A stretch of 64,000 nt of DNA, taken from assembly GCF_013337115.1 (NCBI RefSeq), contig NZ_SGWE01000004.1, positions 2,363,501 through 2,427,500 of the forward strand, in the 5' to 3' direction. This document shows positions 41,607-53,218 of the stretch, piece after piece. Numbering within the stretch: position 1 is the stretch's first letter; every line of letters starts with the position of its first letter. The DNA comes from Deinococcus sp. JMULE3 (GTDB lineage Bacteria > Deinococcota > Deinococci > Deinococcales > Deinococcaceae). The translations under genes and the position numbers were made by a program. Below the pieces are notes generated by a model, which was given only the letters and a program-made list of their open reading frames with translations, did not search any database and was not told the origin of the DNA.

Positions 41607-43049
41607 TCACTTCCCGAGTCGTTTCTGCACGTCCGCGAGTTCCTTCTCGGCGATGGCCAGGAAGTCGCCCCGGTCCTCCCAGTCCGAGGCTTTCAGGGCT
41701 GCGATGGCGTCCTGGTAGGCGGCGCGGGCGCGGGTGAGGTCGGCGGTCACGCCGTAGCCGAGGTGGTAGATGACGGCGAGCATCAGGGTGCCCAGGCCGT
41801 CCTTGCGGCTTGCGGCGTTCTGGGCGTACTGGCGGGCGCGGGCGTAGTCGTGCGGGTTCTTCAGCCGGGCGTCGCCGATCAGGTAATAGAAGGCCATGCG
41901 GCCCAGCGCCTGCGGGTGGTCGGCAGCGGCCGCCTGCGTGAACAGGTCGTAGGCGCGGGCGGCGTCGCGGGGGAGTTCGGAGTCGTCCTGCAGGTACAGT
42001 TCGCCCAGCCGGTACCGCAGTTCGGCCTGCTCGGCTGCACTGAGGTCCTCGCGTTTCAGGACGAACAGCAGGGCGCGTTCCGCCTCGCGGTCGTACTCGC
42101 CCAGGTGCAGCAGCCGGGCGAGCAGCACGCCGGCGCGGGTGGCGTCGCGGCTGGGACGGTCGGGGTTCTCCATGATCTCGGCCAGCCACCGCGCGGCGAC
42201 CGTTGGGGGCACGTCGGGTTGCAGGCGCGGCGTGACCACCAGCGAGTTCATCTGGGTGTAGACCTGCTGCGCGACGATCACCCGGGCGTCCGGGTCGCCC
42301 AGCTCCGCCGCGCGGACGTACGCGGGGTACGCGGCTTTCAGGCCGCCCTCCTTCTGCTGAAGGGCCGCGAGGGTGAACAGGGCGCGCAGGACGTGCCCCA
42401 GGTCATCGGCGGTGCGGGGCGTGGTGCCCGCGAGTTTCAGCAGCCACGACCTCGACTCCGTGGGGTTGGCGGGGAGGCCGAATTCCCCGTTCAGGACCTC
42501 GATCACCCTGGCCATTCCGGCGGCCGAGCCACTCTGGGCCCAGCTTCGCGCGAGCTCGAGCCCCTTCTGGGGGTTTCTCAGGGCGCTCAGGGCCGGACTT
42601 CGGCTGACGTAGAAGGGTTCCTGTCCGGCATAGATGGCGAGCAGTGCACCCATGGCGTCATTGGAATTCAGGGCGGCTCCCCGTTGCAGGGTGATCAGCG
42701 CCGCCTTCAGGTCGAAGTGCGGGTTGGGGACGCCGTCCGTGTCAGCGTTGGCCTGCATGACGCCCAGCCAGTACATGGCTTCGGGCACGTTCTGCGCGGC
42801 CGCCTGCCGGAACAGGGTGTACGCCCGTTCCAGGTTCCGTCCGGTGTAGTACCCCTTCAAGTAGATCTGACCGAGTTCAAGTTGCGCCTGGGTGTTGCCG
42901 GCCTGCGCGGCGGCTTCGTATTCGCGGATACCGAGGGTGAAGTCGCCCTTCGTGAACGCGGCGTAGGCTTCGGGTAGGCCGGCGTGGGCGCCGCCCACGG
43001 TGAGCAGGAGGGTCAGGGTCAGGGCGCTCAGCCGGGAGGTTCGGGTCAT
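41607..43049 (-). CDS. Secreted Sel1/TPR-repeat protein
   Basis: 480 residues with a signal peptide (MTRTSRLSALTLTLLLTVGG, cleavage near AHA|GL). The mature protein is made of Sel1-like repeats: AAQAGNTQAQLELGQIYLKG, RQAAAQNVPEAMYWLGVMQA, AAELGDPDARVIVAQQVY, QAAAADHPQALGRMAFYYLI, SRKDGLGTLMLAVIYHLGYG. Such solenoids mediate protein contacts in the periplasm. It ends 4 nt after the YjbQ stop on the other strand (convergent). Confidence 0.85.
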   Translation of the reverse strand: MTRTSRLSALTLTLLLTVGGAHAGLPEAYAAFTKGDFTLGIREYEAAAQAGNTQAQLELGQIYLKGYYTGRNLERAYTLFRQAAAQNVPEAMYWLGVMQANADTDGVPNPHFDLKAALITLQRGAALNSNDAMGALLAIYAGQEPFYVSRSPALSALRNPQKGLELARSWAQSGSAAGMARVIEVLNGEFGLPANPTESRSWLLKLAGTTPRTADDLGHVLRALFTLAALQQKEGGLKAAYPAYVRAAELGDPDARVIVAQQVYTQMNSLVVTPRLQPDVPPTVAARWLAEIMENPDRPSRDATRAGVLLARLLHLGEYDREAERALLFVLKREDLSAAEQAELRYRLGELYLQDDSELPRDAARAYDLFTQAAAADHPQALGRMAFYYLIGDARLKNPHDYARARQYAQNAASRKDGLGTLMLAVIYHLGYGVTADLTRARAAYQDAIAALKASDWEDRGDFLAIAEKELADVQKRLGK

Positions 43050-43176
43050 GCGTTCATCATGACCGGCGCGCGGGACAGTTGGCGGGACAGCTTCAGTGGC
43101 GGGTGGTCCGGGGCGCGCTGTCCATCCACGGTAAACAAGTCCCGCCGGGTCGCCTGACGTTTCCCCTACACTGAGG

Positions 43177-43203
43177 CACGGTGCTGCGCGCCGTGTTTTT
43201 TTT
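43177..43203 (+). terminator. Hairpin plus U8 upstream of purA
   Basis: CACGGTGC / GCGCCGTG (8 bp, one G-U, 3-nt loop) followed by T8 (43196-43203), a near-perfect intrinsic terminator placed 58 nt before purA. No upstream gene on this strand would need it, so it may be an attenuator; a TACACT at 43167-43172 is too close to be the promoter that makes the whole stem. Confidence 0.6.
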
Positions 43204-43260
43204 GCCGGGCTTCAGGCCGGGCGGAAGGGGCAAGTCTGTGCGCGTGGCCGGAGGGCTGAG

Positions 43261-44478
<1,218 letters not shown>

Positions 44479-44630
44479 GGGCTTCACCGTGGGGCGGGAG
44501 GGGTTCCCTGAGTGGGGGACTTCTCCCGTTTCGCCTGCAAGGCATTTGACAGTTGGCGGGGTGGGCGTCAGCCTACACTCCGCGCATTCATGTTCGCGCC
44601 GCTGAGTGCGGGGTGAGAAGGAGAGGCATC

Positions 44631-45242
<612 letters not shown>

Positions 45243-45443
45243 GGACCGTCAAGAGGCCCGTCGAGAGGACCGGGGGGGAGCTGCTGTGCGGTTCCCCCTC
45301 AATCTTCAGGGGCGGTGATGGGCGCGTCAGGAGCGGACAGGTACGCTGGGCGGTGTGGATCGTCACGCGGTGATTGACGGTGTCGTGTCCGTTCCGGGGG
45401 GGCCGGGAGCGGGCGCCTGCGGACGAGGCCCCGGACTGCCGAG

Positions 45444-48128
45444 GTGGACGTGCTGCTGAACCTGTGCCTGCTGCTCACGGCGGCGTTCGTGCTGAGTCTC
45501 TCGTACCGCGAGTGGCCCGTGCGGCGCGCCCCGGCGGCGCACTGGGCCCGCGTGGCGTTCGCGGCGCTGACCGCCCTGCTGCTGGTGCAGTACGGCGCGT
45601 CCCTGGGCGACCTGAAGGTGGACCTGCGGTACGTGCCGGTGGCCCTCGTGACCCTGCGCTACGGGATCGGGGCGGGCGCACTGGTGGCCCTCGGGCCGGT
45701 GGGGTGGCGCCTCCTGGAATCCGAGGTGGGCGGCGCGGTCGCGCTCGCCAACGCCCTGAGCGTCCTGCTGCTGGGCGGGGTGCTGCGCGCCCGGCTGAAC
45801 CTGAAGGGGCTGCGCGTGTCGCAGTGGCCGCTGCTGTTCGTGCCGTTCCTGGGCGTGGGACTGGCGGTGTTCGCGGTGCCCGGCGCGCAACCCCTGGCGC
45901 CGTGGCTGTACCTGGGCATGCTGGCGCTGCACGGCGCGGCCACCCTGGCGGTGCTGGGCGTCCTGAACGCGAGGCTGCAACTGCTGCGCCTGACCTACGA
46001 GGCGCGGCAGCAGTCCCGCCGGGACGACCTGACCGGACTGGGCAACCGGCAGGCCTTCGACGAGCGGCTGGCGCGCCTGCCCGCCGGGGACCAGCTGGTG
46101 CTGCTGGACGTCGATCAGTTCCGCCGCCTGAACGAGGAATTCGGCGCGGCCGTCGGGGACCGGGCGCTGCGGTACATCGCGCAGGTGCTGCGCGACGAGG
46201 TCGGCGAGGACGCGTACCGCCTGAGCGGCGAGGAGTTCGCGCTGCTGCTGGACCTGGGCAGCGAGACGGCCGCGCGCGCGGTCGTGGAGCGCGTGCAGGC
46301 CCGCCTGGCCGATCCGGGCGAGGTGCCGTGGGCGAACCTGAGCGTCTCGGCGGGCCTCGCGACGCGCCTGCCGCGCGAGCAGCCGGGCGAACTGCGCCAC
46401 CGCGCGGACGAGGCGCTGTACCTCGCCAAGGCGAACGGCCGCAACCGGCTGGTGCTCAGCCCGCACGCGCCGCGCGCCCTGAATGCCGCCGCGCCCGCCA
46501 GCGAGATCCGCCCCCGGCACTCGCTGTGGCAGGCGCAGCGCTCCACGCTGAACCTGCTCGCGCAGCGCCGCCCGCTGACCGACGCGGACTGGCTGGAAGT
46601 CCTGCGCGGCGCGGTGGACACCCTGGACGGCGTGGAGGCCGCCAGCCTGAACATCCGCGAAGGCAACCGCTTCCGCATGTGCGCCGTGTTCGGCTACGAA
46701 CCGGACCTGCTGGGCCTGGAATTCACGGAGTCCGCGCAGCTGCGCTGGTACGGCGCTCCGGCCGAGGACTGGCGGCGCGGGAAGCCGCGCTCGGCCACCA
46801 TGAGCGACATGCAGCGCGCCTGGCTGGACGAGGACAGCGTCCTGAGCGGCACCGACAGCGAACGCCTGACCCGCGCGGGCCGCCGGGACCAGCTGCGCAC
46901 GAACCTGTGCGTGCCGGTCGTGCTGGACGGCGAGGTGGTCGCGCACCTGAACCTCGACTCCCTGTCCCGCGAGGACGCCTTCCCGCCGGGCGTCATGCAG
47001 GACGCGCAGCTGTTCGCGCAGCAGATCGCGGCGCTGCTGCAACTCCAGGACCGCTGGCGGGAACTGGAGCAGCTGTCGCACCTGCACGCGCACCTGAGCC
47101 GCGCGGACGACGAGCAGCTCGCCACGCGCCTCGCGGACACCGCGCACGACCTGCTGCGCACCACGTACACCCTGCTGCTGCGCTACGACCCGTACACGGA
47201 CACGCTGATCCCGGCAGCCGAGGCGGGCCTGGGCGTGAGCCCGCTGGAGGCCCCGCCCACCCTGGCGCGCGGCGAGGGACTGGCGTGGCGGGCGCTGAGC
47301 GCCGGGCACGTGATCCGCGTGGACGACATCCTGGCGGCGCGCGGCGCGTTCCGCCCGCCGGTCAGCCACCCGGACCGCCGGGCACTGATGGCCGTGCCGC
47401 TGCTGTCCCGCACGGGGGACCCGCTGGGCGCACTGTGCCTGCTGCGCGACCTGTCCCGGCCCTTCCGCACGCCGGACGAGGCGCTCGCGCAGATGCTCGC
47501 CAGTGTCGGCGCGCGGGTCATGGAGGGCCGCGCGCACGTCACGGACCTGGAGGTCACGGTGGACGCCGCGCTGAACATGCTGGGCGTGGCCCTCGAGGCG
47601 CGGGATTTCGAGACGCAGGGCCACACGCAGCGCGTGCAGGACCTCGCGCGGCGCATGGGCGAAGCGCTGCAGCTGAGCGGCCCGCAACTGACGGCCCTGC
47701 GGCGCGGCGCGGCCCTGCACGACATCGGGAAGCTGTGCATCCCGGACGCGGTGCTGCTCAAGCCCGGCGCGCTGAGCGCCGAGGAACGCGCGGTGGTCGA
47801 GCGGCACGCGCCGCTGGGCGCGGCCCTGGTGGCCCGCATTCCGTTCCTGGAACCCGAGGCGCAGCAGGTCGTGCGCTCGCACCACGAACGCTGGGACGGG
47901 CGCGGCTACCCGGACGGACTGGCGGGCACGCAGACGCCCCTGCTGGCGCGCGTGTTCGCGCTGTGCGACGTGTACGACGCGCTGACCAGCGAGCGGCCCT
48001 ACAAGCGCGCCATGAGCCACGCGTCGGCACTGGCGGTCCTGCGTGACGGGCGCGGCACGCAGTTCGACCCGGACCTGCTGGACCTGTTCTGCCGGGTGGT
48101 GACGCCCCGGCCCGGCGTGGAATCCTGA
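45444..48128 (+). CDS. Membrane GGDEF / GAF / HD-GYP signalling protein
   Basis: 894 residues. About six hydrophobic helices (residues 1-180), a GGDEF domain (about 190-340) with RRDDLTGLGNRQAFDERL and a variant signature SGEEF at ~262, one or two GAF-like sensor domains (about 370-690), and an HD-GYP phosphodiesterase domain (about 715-885) with HDIGKLCIPD, HH-ERWDGRGYPDGLAG and CDVYDALTSERPYK, where metal ligands are complete. It probably makes and/or degrades cyclic di-GMP in response to a membrane or cytosolic signal. The variant GGDEF may be inactive or active. Start GTG; TACGCT upstream belongs to a short upstream ORF. Confidence 0.92.
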   Translation: MDVLLNLCLLLTAAFVLSLSYREWPVRRAPAAHWARVAFAALTALLLVQYGASLGDLKVDLRYVPVALVTLRYGIGAGALVALGPVGWRLLESEVGGAVALANALSVLLLGGVLRARLNLKGLRVSQWPLLFVPFLGVGLAVFAVPGAQPLAPWLYLGMLALHGAATLAVLGVLNARLQLLRLTYEARQQSRRDDLTGLGNRQAFDERLARLPAGDQLVLLDVDQFRRLNEEFGAAVGDRALRYIAQVLRDEVGEDAYRLSGEEFALLLDLGSETAARAVVERVQARLADPGEVPWANLSVSAGLATRLPREQPGELRHRADEALYLAKANGRNRLVLSPHAPRALNAAAPASEIRPRHSLWQAQRSTLNLLAQRRPLTDADWLEVLRGAVDTLDGVEAASLNIREGNRFRMCAVFGYEPDLLGLEFTESAQLRWYGAPAEDWRRGKPRSATMSDMQRAWLDEDSVLSGTDSERLTRAGRRDQLRTNLCVPVVLDGEVVAHLNLDSLSREDAFPPGVMQDAQLFAQQIAALLQLQDRWRELEQLSHLHAHLSRADDEQLATRLADTAHDLLRTTYTLLLRYDPYTDTLIPAAEAGLGVSPLEAPPTLARGEGLAWRALSAGHVIRVDDILAARGAFRPPVSHPDRRALMAVPLLSRTGDPLGALCLLRDLSRPFRTPDEALAQMLASVGARVMEGRAHVTDLEVTVDAALNMLGVALEARDFETQGHTQRVQDLARRMGEALQLSGPQLTALRRGAALHDIGKLCIPDAVLLKPGALSAEERAVVERHAPLGAALVARIPFLEPEAQQVVRSHHERWDGRGYPDGLAGTQTPLLARVFALCDVYDALTSERPYKRAMSHASALAVLRDGRGTQFDPDLLDLFCRVVTPRPGVES

Positions 48129-48153
48129 GCACGCCGGGTGCGTCAGCCCGCGC

Positions 48154-48588
48154 TCAGGGCGGCGGGGGCGGCGCCTGCTCCAGGGCCTGTTCCAGCGCCC
48201 GCCAGGGCAGCAGCGCGCATTTGCGCCGGGCATGCAGGCGGCTGACGCCCGCCAGGGCCAGCAGGTCACCCAGGTGCGCGTCACCCGGTTCCTCGCCCAT
48301 GACCATCGCGCGGAACTGCCGGGCCAGCGCGTGGGCCTCCTCGACCGTCTTTCCGGTCAGGGCGACCGTCATCAGGCTGGCGCTGCTCTGACTGATCGCG
48401 CAGCCCTTCCCGCTGAACGTCACCGCCAGGCGGCCCTGCGGCACGTCGGCCCAGACGGTCACCTGATCCCCGCAGCCCGGGTTGTCCAGCGTGACCCCCG
48501 CCACGCCGTCCAGCGCTCCGGTGTGGCGCGGTCGGCGCTGGTGGTCGGCGATGATCTGCTTGGCGACCGCCTCGGGCAGCATGGTCAC
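48154..48588 (-). CDS. sufU: SUF Fe-S assembly protein SufU
   Basis: 144 residues. IscU/SufU-like scaffold with the three Cys: [24 protein letters not shown] and RRKCALLPW, plus the Asp after the first. In SufU these bind zinc and accept sulfur from SufS. Start GTG at 48588 overlaps the stop of the amidohydrolase (GTGA); an ATG two codons later is also possible. Other suf genes are not in the window. Confidence 0.93.
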   Translation of the reverse strand: MTMLPEAVAKQIIADHQRRPRHTGALDGVAGVTLDNPGCGDQVTVWADVPQGRLAVTFSGKGCAISQSSASLMTVALTGKTVEEAHALARQFRAMVMGEEPGDAHLGDLLALAGVSRLHARRKCALLPWRALEQALEQAPPPPP

Positions 48589-49763
48589 TCCGGGCGGGCG
48601 AGGCGCAGCGCGGCGGCGCGGAGCATCTGCACGCCGGTCTCCAGGCTGGTCTCGTCGATGGTGAAGCGCGGGTGGTGGTGCGGCCAGCGGCTGTCGGCGT
48701 CGTCACTGCCGGACCCGACGTTGAAGTACGCCCCCGGGGCTTTTTCCAGGTACGCGCTGAAGTCCTCGCCGCCCATGGTGGGTTTCGCGTCCCGGAAGCG
48801 CTCCTCGCCCACCACGTCCAGCGCGATGTCCTTCAGCTGGGCCGCGACCCAGTCCGTGTTGATCAGCGGGCGGTACCCGAACTCGTAGCGCAGGTCGTAC
48901 GTGGCGCCGTGCGCGTCGCAGATGCCCCGCACGACCCGCTCGATCAGCTGCGGCGCCCGCTCGCGCAGCGCCGGGTCGAACGTGCGGACCGTGCCCATCA
49001 GTTCCGCCGTGTCGGGAATGACGTTGTGGGTCGTGCCGCTCGTGAACTTCGTGACGCTGACCACCAGCGCGTCCTGCGCGGCCACCATGCGGCTCACGAC
49101 GTGCTGGAGGTTCGTGACGACCTGCGCGCCCACCGCGATGGGGTCGACGGTCTCCTCGGGGTGCGCGCCGTGCCCGCCCTTCCCGCGGATGGTGAGTTCG
49201 ATGGTGTCGGGCGCCGCCATGAACGCTCCGGGTTTCACGGCGACCACCCCGGCGGGCAGCTGACTGTTCAGGTGCAGGCCCGTGACGACGTCCACGCCGT
49301 CCATCAGGGGGGTGTTCATGACGAGTTCCTCGGCGCCGCCGGGACCGATCTCCTCGGCGTGCTGGAAGATCATGCGGATCTCGCCCGGCACGTTCGCGGC
49401 GTCCCCGGCGAGGAGCTGCGCCGTGCCCAGCAGGATCGCGGTGTGCCCGTCGTGCCCGCAGGCGTGCATCACGCCGGGGGTCTGAGAGGCGAACTCGAAG
49501 GTGTTTTCCTCGTGGATGGGCAGCGCGTCGATGTCCGCGCGCAGCAGCACGGTGCGGCCCGGCTGCCCGCCCCGCAGGACGGCCAGGACGCTGGTCGCGG
49601 TGGGGCGCGACACGCTCAGGCCCGGCATCTTCCGCAGTGCGCCCTCGATGTACGCGGCAGTTTCATGCTCCGCGAACCCCACCTCGGGGTGCATGTGCAG
49701 GTGGCGGCGCCACGCCACGAGCTGCCCACGAAGTTCCTCCACCCGGTCACCTGTTGTGGTCAT
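48585..49763 (-). CDS. M20-family amidohydrolase (N-acyl amino acid deacylase type)
   Basis: 392 residues from ATG at 49763. M20D amidohydrolase with the binuclear metal centre: [68 protein letters not shown] and, at the C-terminus, [20 protein letters not shown]. Removes acyl groups from amino acids (hippurate or N-acetyl substrates). TAGGCT lies 5 nt before the ATG with no Shine-Dalgarno, so it is a leaderless candidate. Four-nt overlap with sufU. Confidence 0.93.
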   Translation of the reverse strand: MTTTGDRVEELRGQLVAWRRHLHMHPEVGFAEHETAAYIEGALRKMPGLSVSRPTATSVLAVLRGGQPGRTVLLRADIDALPIHEENTFEFASQTPGVMHACGHDGHTAILLGTAQLLAGDAANVPGEIRMIFQHAEEIGPGGAEELVMNTPLMDGVDVVTGLHLNSQLPAGVVAVKPGAFMAAPDTIELTIRGKGGHGAHPEETVDPIAVGAQVVTNLQHVVSRMVAAQDALVVSVTKFTSGTTHNVIPDTAELMGTVRTFDPALRERAPQLIERVVRGICDAHGATYDLRYEFGYRPLINTDWVAAQLKDIALDVVGEERFRDAKPTMGGEDFSAYLEKAPGAYFNVGSGSDDADSRWPHHHPRFTIDETSLETGVQMLRAAALRLARPE

Positions 49764-49843
49764 GCCCCAGCCTAGCGCCTGACGCGCCGGAACGAGGGCA
49801 CGCCCCCCGGGCTCATCCTGGCAGGCGGGACGTGCGGCCCTTC

Positions 49844-49972
49844 CTAGAGCAGTTCTCCGAATTACGGCATCAGGAAAAGAGCCTCCTGATGCCTCCATTC
49901 TCCGTCCTGCTCGTTGAAATTCACTCGCTCCGCTCGGCCAGAAAGACTGCATCTTTATGGCAAATGCTCTAG
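49844..49972. mobile_element. MITE-like intergenic element with CTAGAGCA ends
   Basis: 129-bp stretch framed by inverted ends CTAGAGCA (49844-49851) and TGCTCTAG (49965-49972). Inside, GGCATCAGGA / TCCTGATGCC (49866-49875 / 49884-49893) is a perfect 10-bp hairpin, and the CTCGCTCCGCTCGG motif (49924-49937) recurs in two other intergenic regions. No coding capacity and no clear target duplication. Could be a small non-autonomous element or a repeat of the lineage. Confidence 0.5.
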
Positions 49973-50017
49973 TCCTAAGCGCCGGGTTTCGCGCCGCGCG
50001 GCGGTATCCTGCGCGTC

Positions 50018-51484
50018 ATGGCGTATCAGGCGGTCATTGGTCTGGAAGTTCACCTGCAGCTGAAGACGAAATCGAAGATCTTCAGCGCGTGCCCGCAGGA
50101 GTATCACGGCGCGGAGCCGAATTCGTTCACGGATCCGTTCACGCTGGGCCTGCCCGGCACCCTGCCGACCCTGAACCGCGAGGCGGTGGAACTCGCCATG
50201 ATGTTCGGGCTGGGCCTGAACTGCGACGTGGCGGGCTTCACGCAGTTCCACCGCAAGAACTACTTCTACCCGGACGCCCCGAAGAACTTCCAGCTGTCCC
50301 AGTACGACCGGCCCATCGCCCGGGACGGGTTCCTGGACGTGACGCTGGAGGACGGGACCACGCACCGTATCCGCATCAAGCGCGCGCACCTGGAGGACGA
50401 CGCGGGGAAACTCACGCACCCCACGTACGCGCCGTACTCGATGCTGGACCTGAACCGCGCCGGGTCCAGCCTGCTGGAGATGGTCACCGAGGCCGACATC
50501 GTGAGCGCCGAGCAGGCCCGCGCGTTCCTGGAGAGCGTGCAGGCCATCGCGCAGGCGCTGGGCGTCAGCGACGCGGCGCCCGAGGAAGGCAAGATGCGCT
50601 GCGACGTGAACCTCAGCCTGCATAGGCCCGGCGAGCCGTGGGGCACGAAGTGCGAGGTGAAGAACCTCAACTCGTTCCGCAGCGTGGCGCGCGCCATCGA
50701 GTTCGAGACGGCCCGGCAGGCGCGCATCCTGGACGCCGGTGGGCGCATCACGCAGGACACCCTCGGCTGGGACGAGGGCGGGCAGAAGACGTTCCTGATG
50801 CGCACCAAGGAGGGCGAGGCCGACTACCGTTACTTCCCCGAGCCGGACCTGCCGCCGCTGGACATCACGCCCGAGTGGATCGCCCGCGTCCGCGCGCGGA
50901 TGCCCGAGCTGCCCGCGCAGAAGCTGGAGCGGTACCTCGCGGCGGGCGTGCGCGCGGCGGACGCGCAGACCCTGAGCCTCAGCGTGCCCCTGTCGCGCTT
51001 CTTCGACGAGGCGCTGACCGCGCAATCCCGCCCGGATGCCCAGAAAGTGGATGCCCAGAAGCTGGATGCCCAGAAACTCGCGAACTGGCTGCTGGGCGAC
51101 GTGTCCGGCCTGCTCGCCGCGCGCGAGGAGACGCTGGACGGCAGCGCCCTGCGGCCCGCGCACCTCGCCGCACTCGTGGGCCTGATCGACGCGGGCACCA
51201 TCAGCGGCAAGATCGCCAAGGACCTGCTGCCCGACGTGCTGGCCGGGCACGACCCCGCCGCGCTGGTGCAGGAGCGCGGCCTGAGCGTCGTGACCGACAC
51301 GGCGGCCATCGACGCCGCCATCGACGCCGCGATGGCCGCCGACCCCGCCACCGTCGAGAAGGTGCGCGGCGGGAATGCGAAGGCCATGAACGCGCTGTTC
51401 GGGCCGGTCATGAAGGCCATGGGCGGGCAGGCCAAGCCGGAGGTGGTGCGCGAGCGCCTGACCGCGAAACTGGGCCTGTCGTGA
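50018..51484 (+). CDS. gatB: Asp-tRNA(Asn)/Glu-tRNA(Gln) amidotransferase subunit B
   Basis: 488 residues. GatB kinase/tRNA-binding subunit that activates Glu/Asp on misacylated tRNA. N-terminal [19 protein letters not shown], then the cradle-domain segments [38 protein letters not shown] and [20 protein letters not shown], with a C-terminal helical YqeY-like tail. TATCCT (50005-50010) lies 7 nt before the ATG: leaderless. Unusual is a 15-bp tandem triplicate in the helical region (see findings). Overlaps the next gene by 4 nt. Confidence 0.97.
   Translation: MAYQAVIGLEVHLQLKTKSKIFSACPQEYHGAEPNSFTDPFTLGLPGTLPTLNREAVELAMMFGLGLNCDVAGFTQFHRKNYFYPDAPKNFQLSQYDRPIARDGFLDVTLEDGTTHRIRIKRAHLEDDAGKLTHPTYAPYSMLDLNRAGSSLLEMVTEADIVSAEQARAFLESVQAIAQALGVSDAAPEEGKMRCDVNLSLHRPGEPWGTKCEVKNLNSFRSVARAIEFETARQARILDAGGRITQDTLGWDEGGQKTFLMRTKEGEADYRYFPEPDLPPLDITPEWIARVRARMPELPAQKLERYLAAGVRAADAQTLSLSVPLSRFFDEALTAQSRPDAQKVDAQKLDAQKLANWLLGDVSGLLAAREETLDGSALRPAHLAALVGLIDAGTISGKIAKDLLPDVLAGHDPAALVQERGLSVVTDTAAIDAAIDAAMAADPATVEKVRGGNAKAMNALFGPVMKAMGGQAKPEVVRERLTAKLGLS
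51035..51079 (+). repeat. 15-bp tandem repeat, three copies, inside gatB
   Basis: Three consecutive copies of GATGCCCAGAAAGTG-like units (51035-51049, 51050-51064, 51065-51079) coding [15 protein letters not shown] before ANWLLGD. In-frame microduplication; the ordinary sequence would have a single [12 protein letters not shown]. Confidence 0.9.
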
Positions 51485-52140
51485 CCCCCGGGTCCATCAC
51501 CCCGGGGCGCTGGCGCGCCGCCGCCCTGGGGGCCCTGTGGACGCTGGTCGCCGCGACCCTCGCGCTGGGCGCGTACAGCCTGTGGCGCGCGGGCCTGGAC
51601 GACCAGTTCGCGTGGCTGGCGACCCTGCGCGCCCTGCTGGCCGCCGTGATTCTCGTGTGGTGGACGCAACTCCTGGCGCGCTACACGCTGGCGCAGCCCA
51701 CCCCGGACGGGGACGGCGTGCTGCGCTCCCTGCGCGGCCTGTTCCCGTGGCTGACGTCCCTGCGGCTGGCGCTGTGGGCCCTGAGCGCCCTGGTGTACCT
51801 CAGCGGCAGCGTGAACGCGAACCCGGTCGCGCTGACCGCCATCGCCAGCATCGAACTGGGGTTCATCCTGGCGAAGAACGCCGTGTACGGCAGCCTCGTG
51901 CGCGCCGCACCCCACCCGGAGGACCCGGCGGCCCGCGCGCGGCTGCTGTCGTGGCTGAACGTCGCCGCGCCCCTGAGCCTCGCACTGGGCGTCGTGAACG
52001 TCGTACCCGTCGCGGGCCTGGGCGGAGCACCCGACGCGGTCAGCCTGGGCGTGTACGGCCTGCACGCCCTGCTGGACGTGGCGGCCACCCTGTTGGCCCT
52101 GAAGGCCGTGCAGACCGCCCCACAGCCCCAACCGGCCTGA
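51481..52140 (+). CDS. Integral membrane protein, unknown
   Basis: 219 residues with five or six hydrophobic helices (for example [60 protein letters not shown]) and short loops. No family recognised. Start GTG at 51481 overlaps the gatB stop (GTGA), so it is translationally coupled to gatB, although a functional tie is not implied. Confidence 0.75.
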   Translation: MTPGSITPGRWRAAALGALWTLVAATLALGAYSLWRAGLDDQFAWLATLRALLAAVILVWWTQLLARYTLAQPTPDGDGVLRSLRGLFPWLTSLRLALWALSALVYLSGSVNANPVALTAIASIELGFILAKNAVYGSLVRAAPHPEDPAARARLLSWLNVAAPLSLALGVVNVVPVAGLGGAPDAVSLGVYGLHALLDVAATLLALKAVQTAPQPQPA

Positions 52141-52148
52141 ACGAGAAG

Positions 52149-52183
52149 AAGGCGCGGCCACCACGTTCCGGGGGCCGCGCCTT
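52149..52183. terminator. Terminator between membrane protein and 52198 gene
   Basis: Perfect 11-bp stem AAGGCGCGGCC / GGCCGCGCCTT between convergent genes. Confidence 0.8.
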
Positions 52184-52197
52184 CCTGTGAATGGGGG

Positions 52198-52476
52198 TTA
52201 CGCGCTGAGCGGCAGCACGACCGCGCGGGCCTTCTCGCCGTCCGCGCGGGGGCGCAACGTCAGGACCAGCAGCGTCGTGTCGGCCCGCAGCAGGTACGGC
52301 AGCCAGGAGTGATTCAGGGTCGCCAGGGCGCGGGAGGCTTCACTGGCCGGGACGCCGCGCAGCACCAGCACCGCGCGGTTGGCCCCCGCGTCGCTGTACA
52401 GGTCGGCCGCGCCGAACAGGTCCTCCCCGGACAGGGAACGGAATTCAAATTGATGATTGCGCCTCAGCAGGTGCAT
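52198..52476 (-). CDS. Small hypothetical protein
   Basis: 92 residues beginning MHLLRRNHQFEFRSLSGEDL, alpha/beta, no signal peptide, no known motif. AAGGAG precedes the ATG. It is alone on its strand. Confidence 0.65.
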   Translation of the reverse strand: MHLLRRNHQFEFRSLSGEDLFGAADLYSDAGANRAVLVLRGVPASEASRALATLNHSWLPYLLRADTTLLVLTLRPRADGEKARAVVLPLSA

Positions 52477-52650
52477 GGGGTTCTCCTTGAAACTGACTTG
52501 GATGCCACCAGCCTACCCGGTGACCCGGTGGCCTTTGTCCCCACCGTGCAGAAGTTGTCCAGCATGTCCGTCCCACGCAGCATGCCCCGCGTGTGTCAAA
52601 CGGGTGTGAAAGAACCGTGTGCAGTATGGGCGGCCCCTACACTGGGCGTC

Positions 52651-53169
52651 GTGAGTGCCCCCATCAGCGACCTGCTGCGCGAATACCAGGAATACGTGCT
52701 CGCCTACCGCCTGCGCCGCGCCGTGGGCGGCCGCGTCACGCCGCCCGGCGAGCAGCTGCGCCTGAGCGAGTACGCCGCGCTGCGCCTGGAACGCCAGGAC
52801 CTCGCCCGCTCACTGGTGCGGCGCGGTCTGGACGGCGCGCGCATGCGCCGACTGGACACCCTGAGCGACCAGCTGATGTTCGGCTTCTGGCTGAACCCCT
52901 CGGAGGTCGCCGCGTTCCTGCGCGCCGCGATCCGCGAGGGCAGCCACCCCGCGCTGGGCGACCCGGCCGCGTTCGCGCGCCTGCTGACGCCCGCCGAGCA
53001 GGCCCGCCTCGGGGCAGGCGGCGTCGCGCAGGTGTGCGCGCATCACATCGCGTGCTTCGCGCTGGCCGCACCGATGCTCGACCCGGACGGCCTGAACGCC
53101 GCGTGGCAGCGGATCGAGGCGACCCGCCCGCCCCTCTTCCTGGACGAACTGCAGCAGCCCGCCCCGTAG
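52651..53169 (+). CDS. Hypothetical protein, helical
   Basis: 172 residues, all-helical and Arg/Leu/Ala-rich (LREYQEYVLAYRLRRAVG, LDTLSDQLMFGFWLNPSEVA, LLTPAEQARLGAGGVAQVC). Start GTG at 52651 with TACACT exactly 7 nt upstream and no Shine-Dalgarno (leaderless). No family recognised. 50 nt before comF on the same strand. Confidence 0.65.
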   Translation: MSAPISDLLREYQEYVLAYRLRRAVGGRVTPPGEQLRLSEYAALRLERQDLARSLVRRGLDGARMRRLDTLSDQLMFGFWLNPSEVAAFLRAAIREGSHPALGDPAAFARLLTPAEQARLGAGGVAQVCAHHIACFALAAPMLDPDGLNAAWQRIEATRPPLFLDELQQPAP

Positions 53170-53218
53170 CTGCTCACCTGAGGCAGCGGCCCGCCGCGCG
53201 GCGTGATTCACTCGGCGC

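Noticed and set aside
45374..48046. Long open frame parallel to the GGDEF/HD-GYP gene
   Set aside because: It is the +1 shadow of the signalling gene: low-complexity Arg/Gly/Ala, no motif, while the other frame carries GGDEF and HD-GYP signatures.
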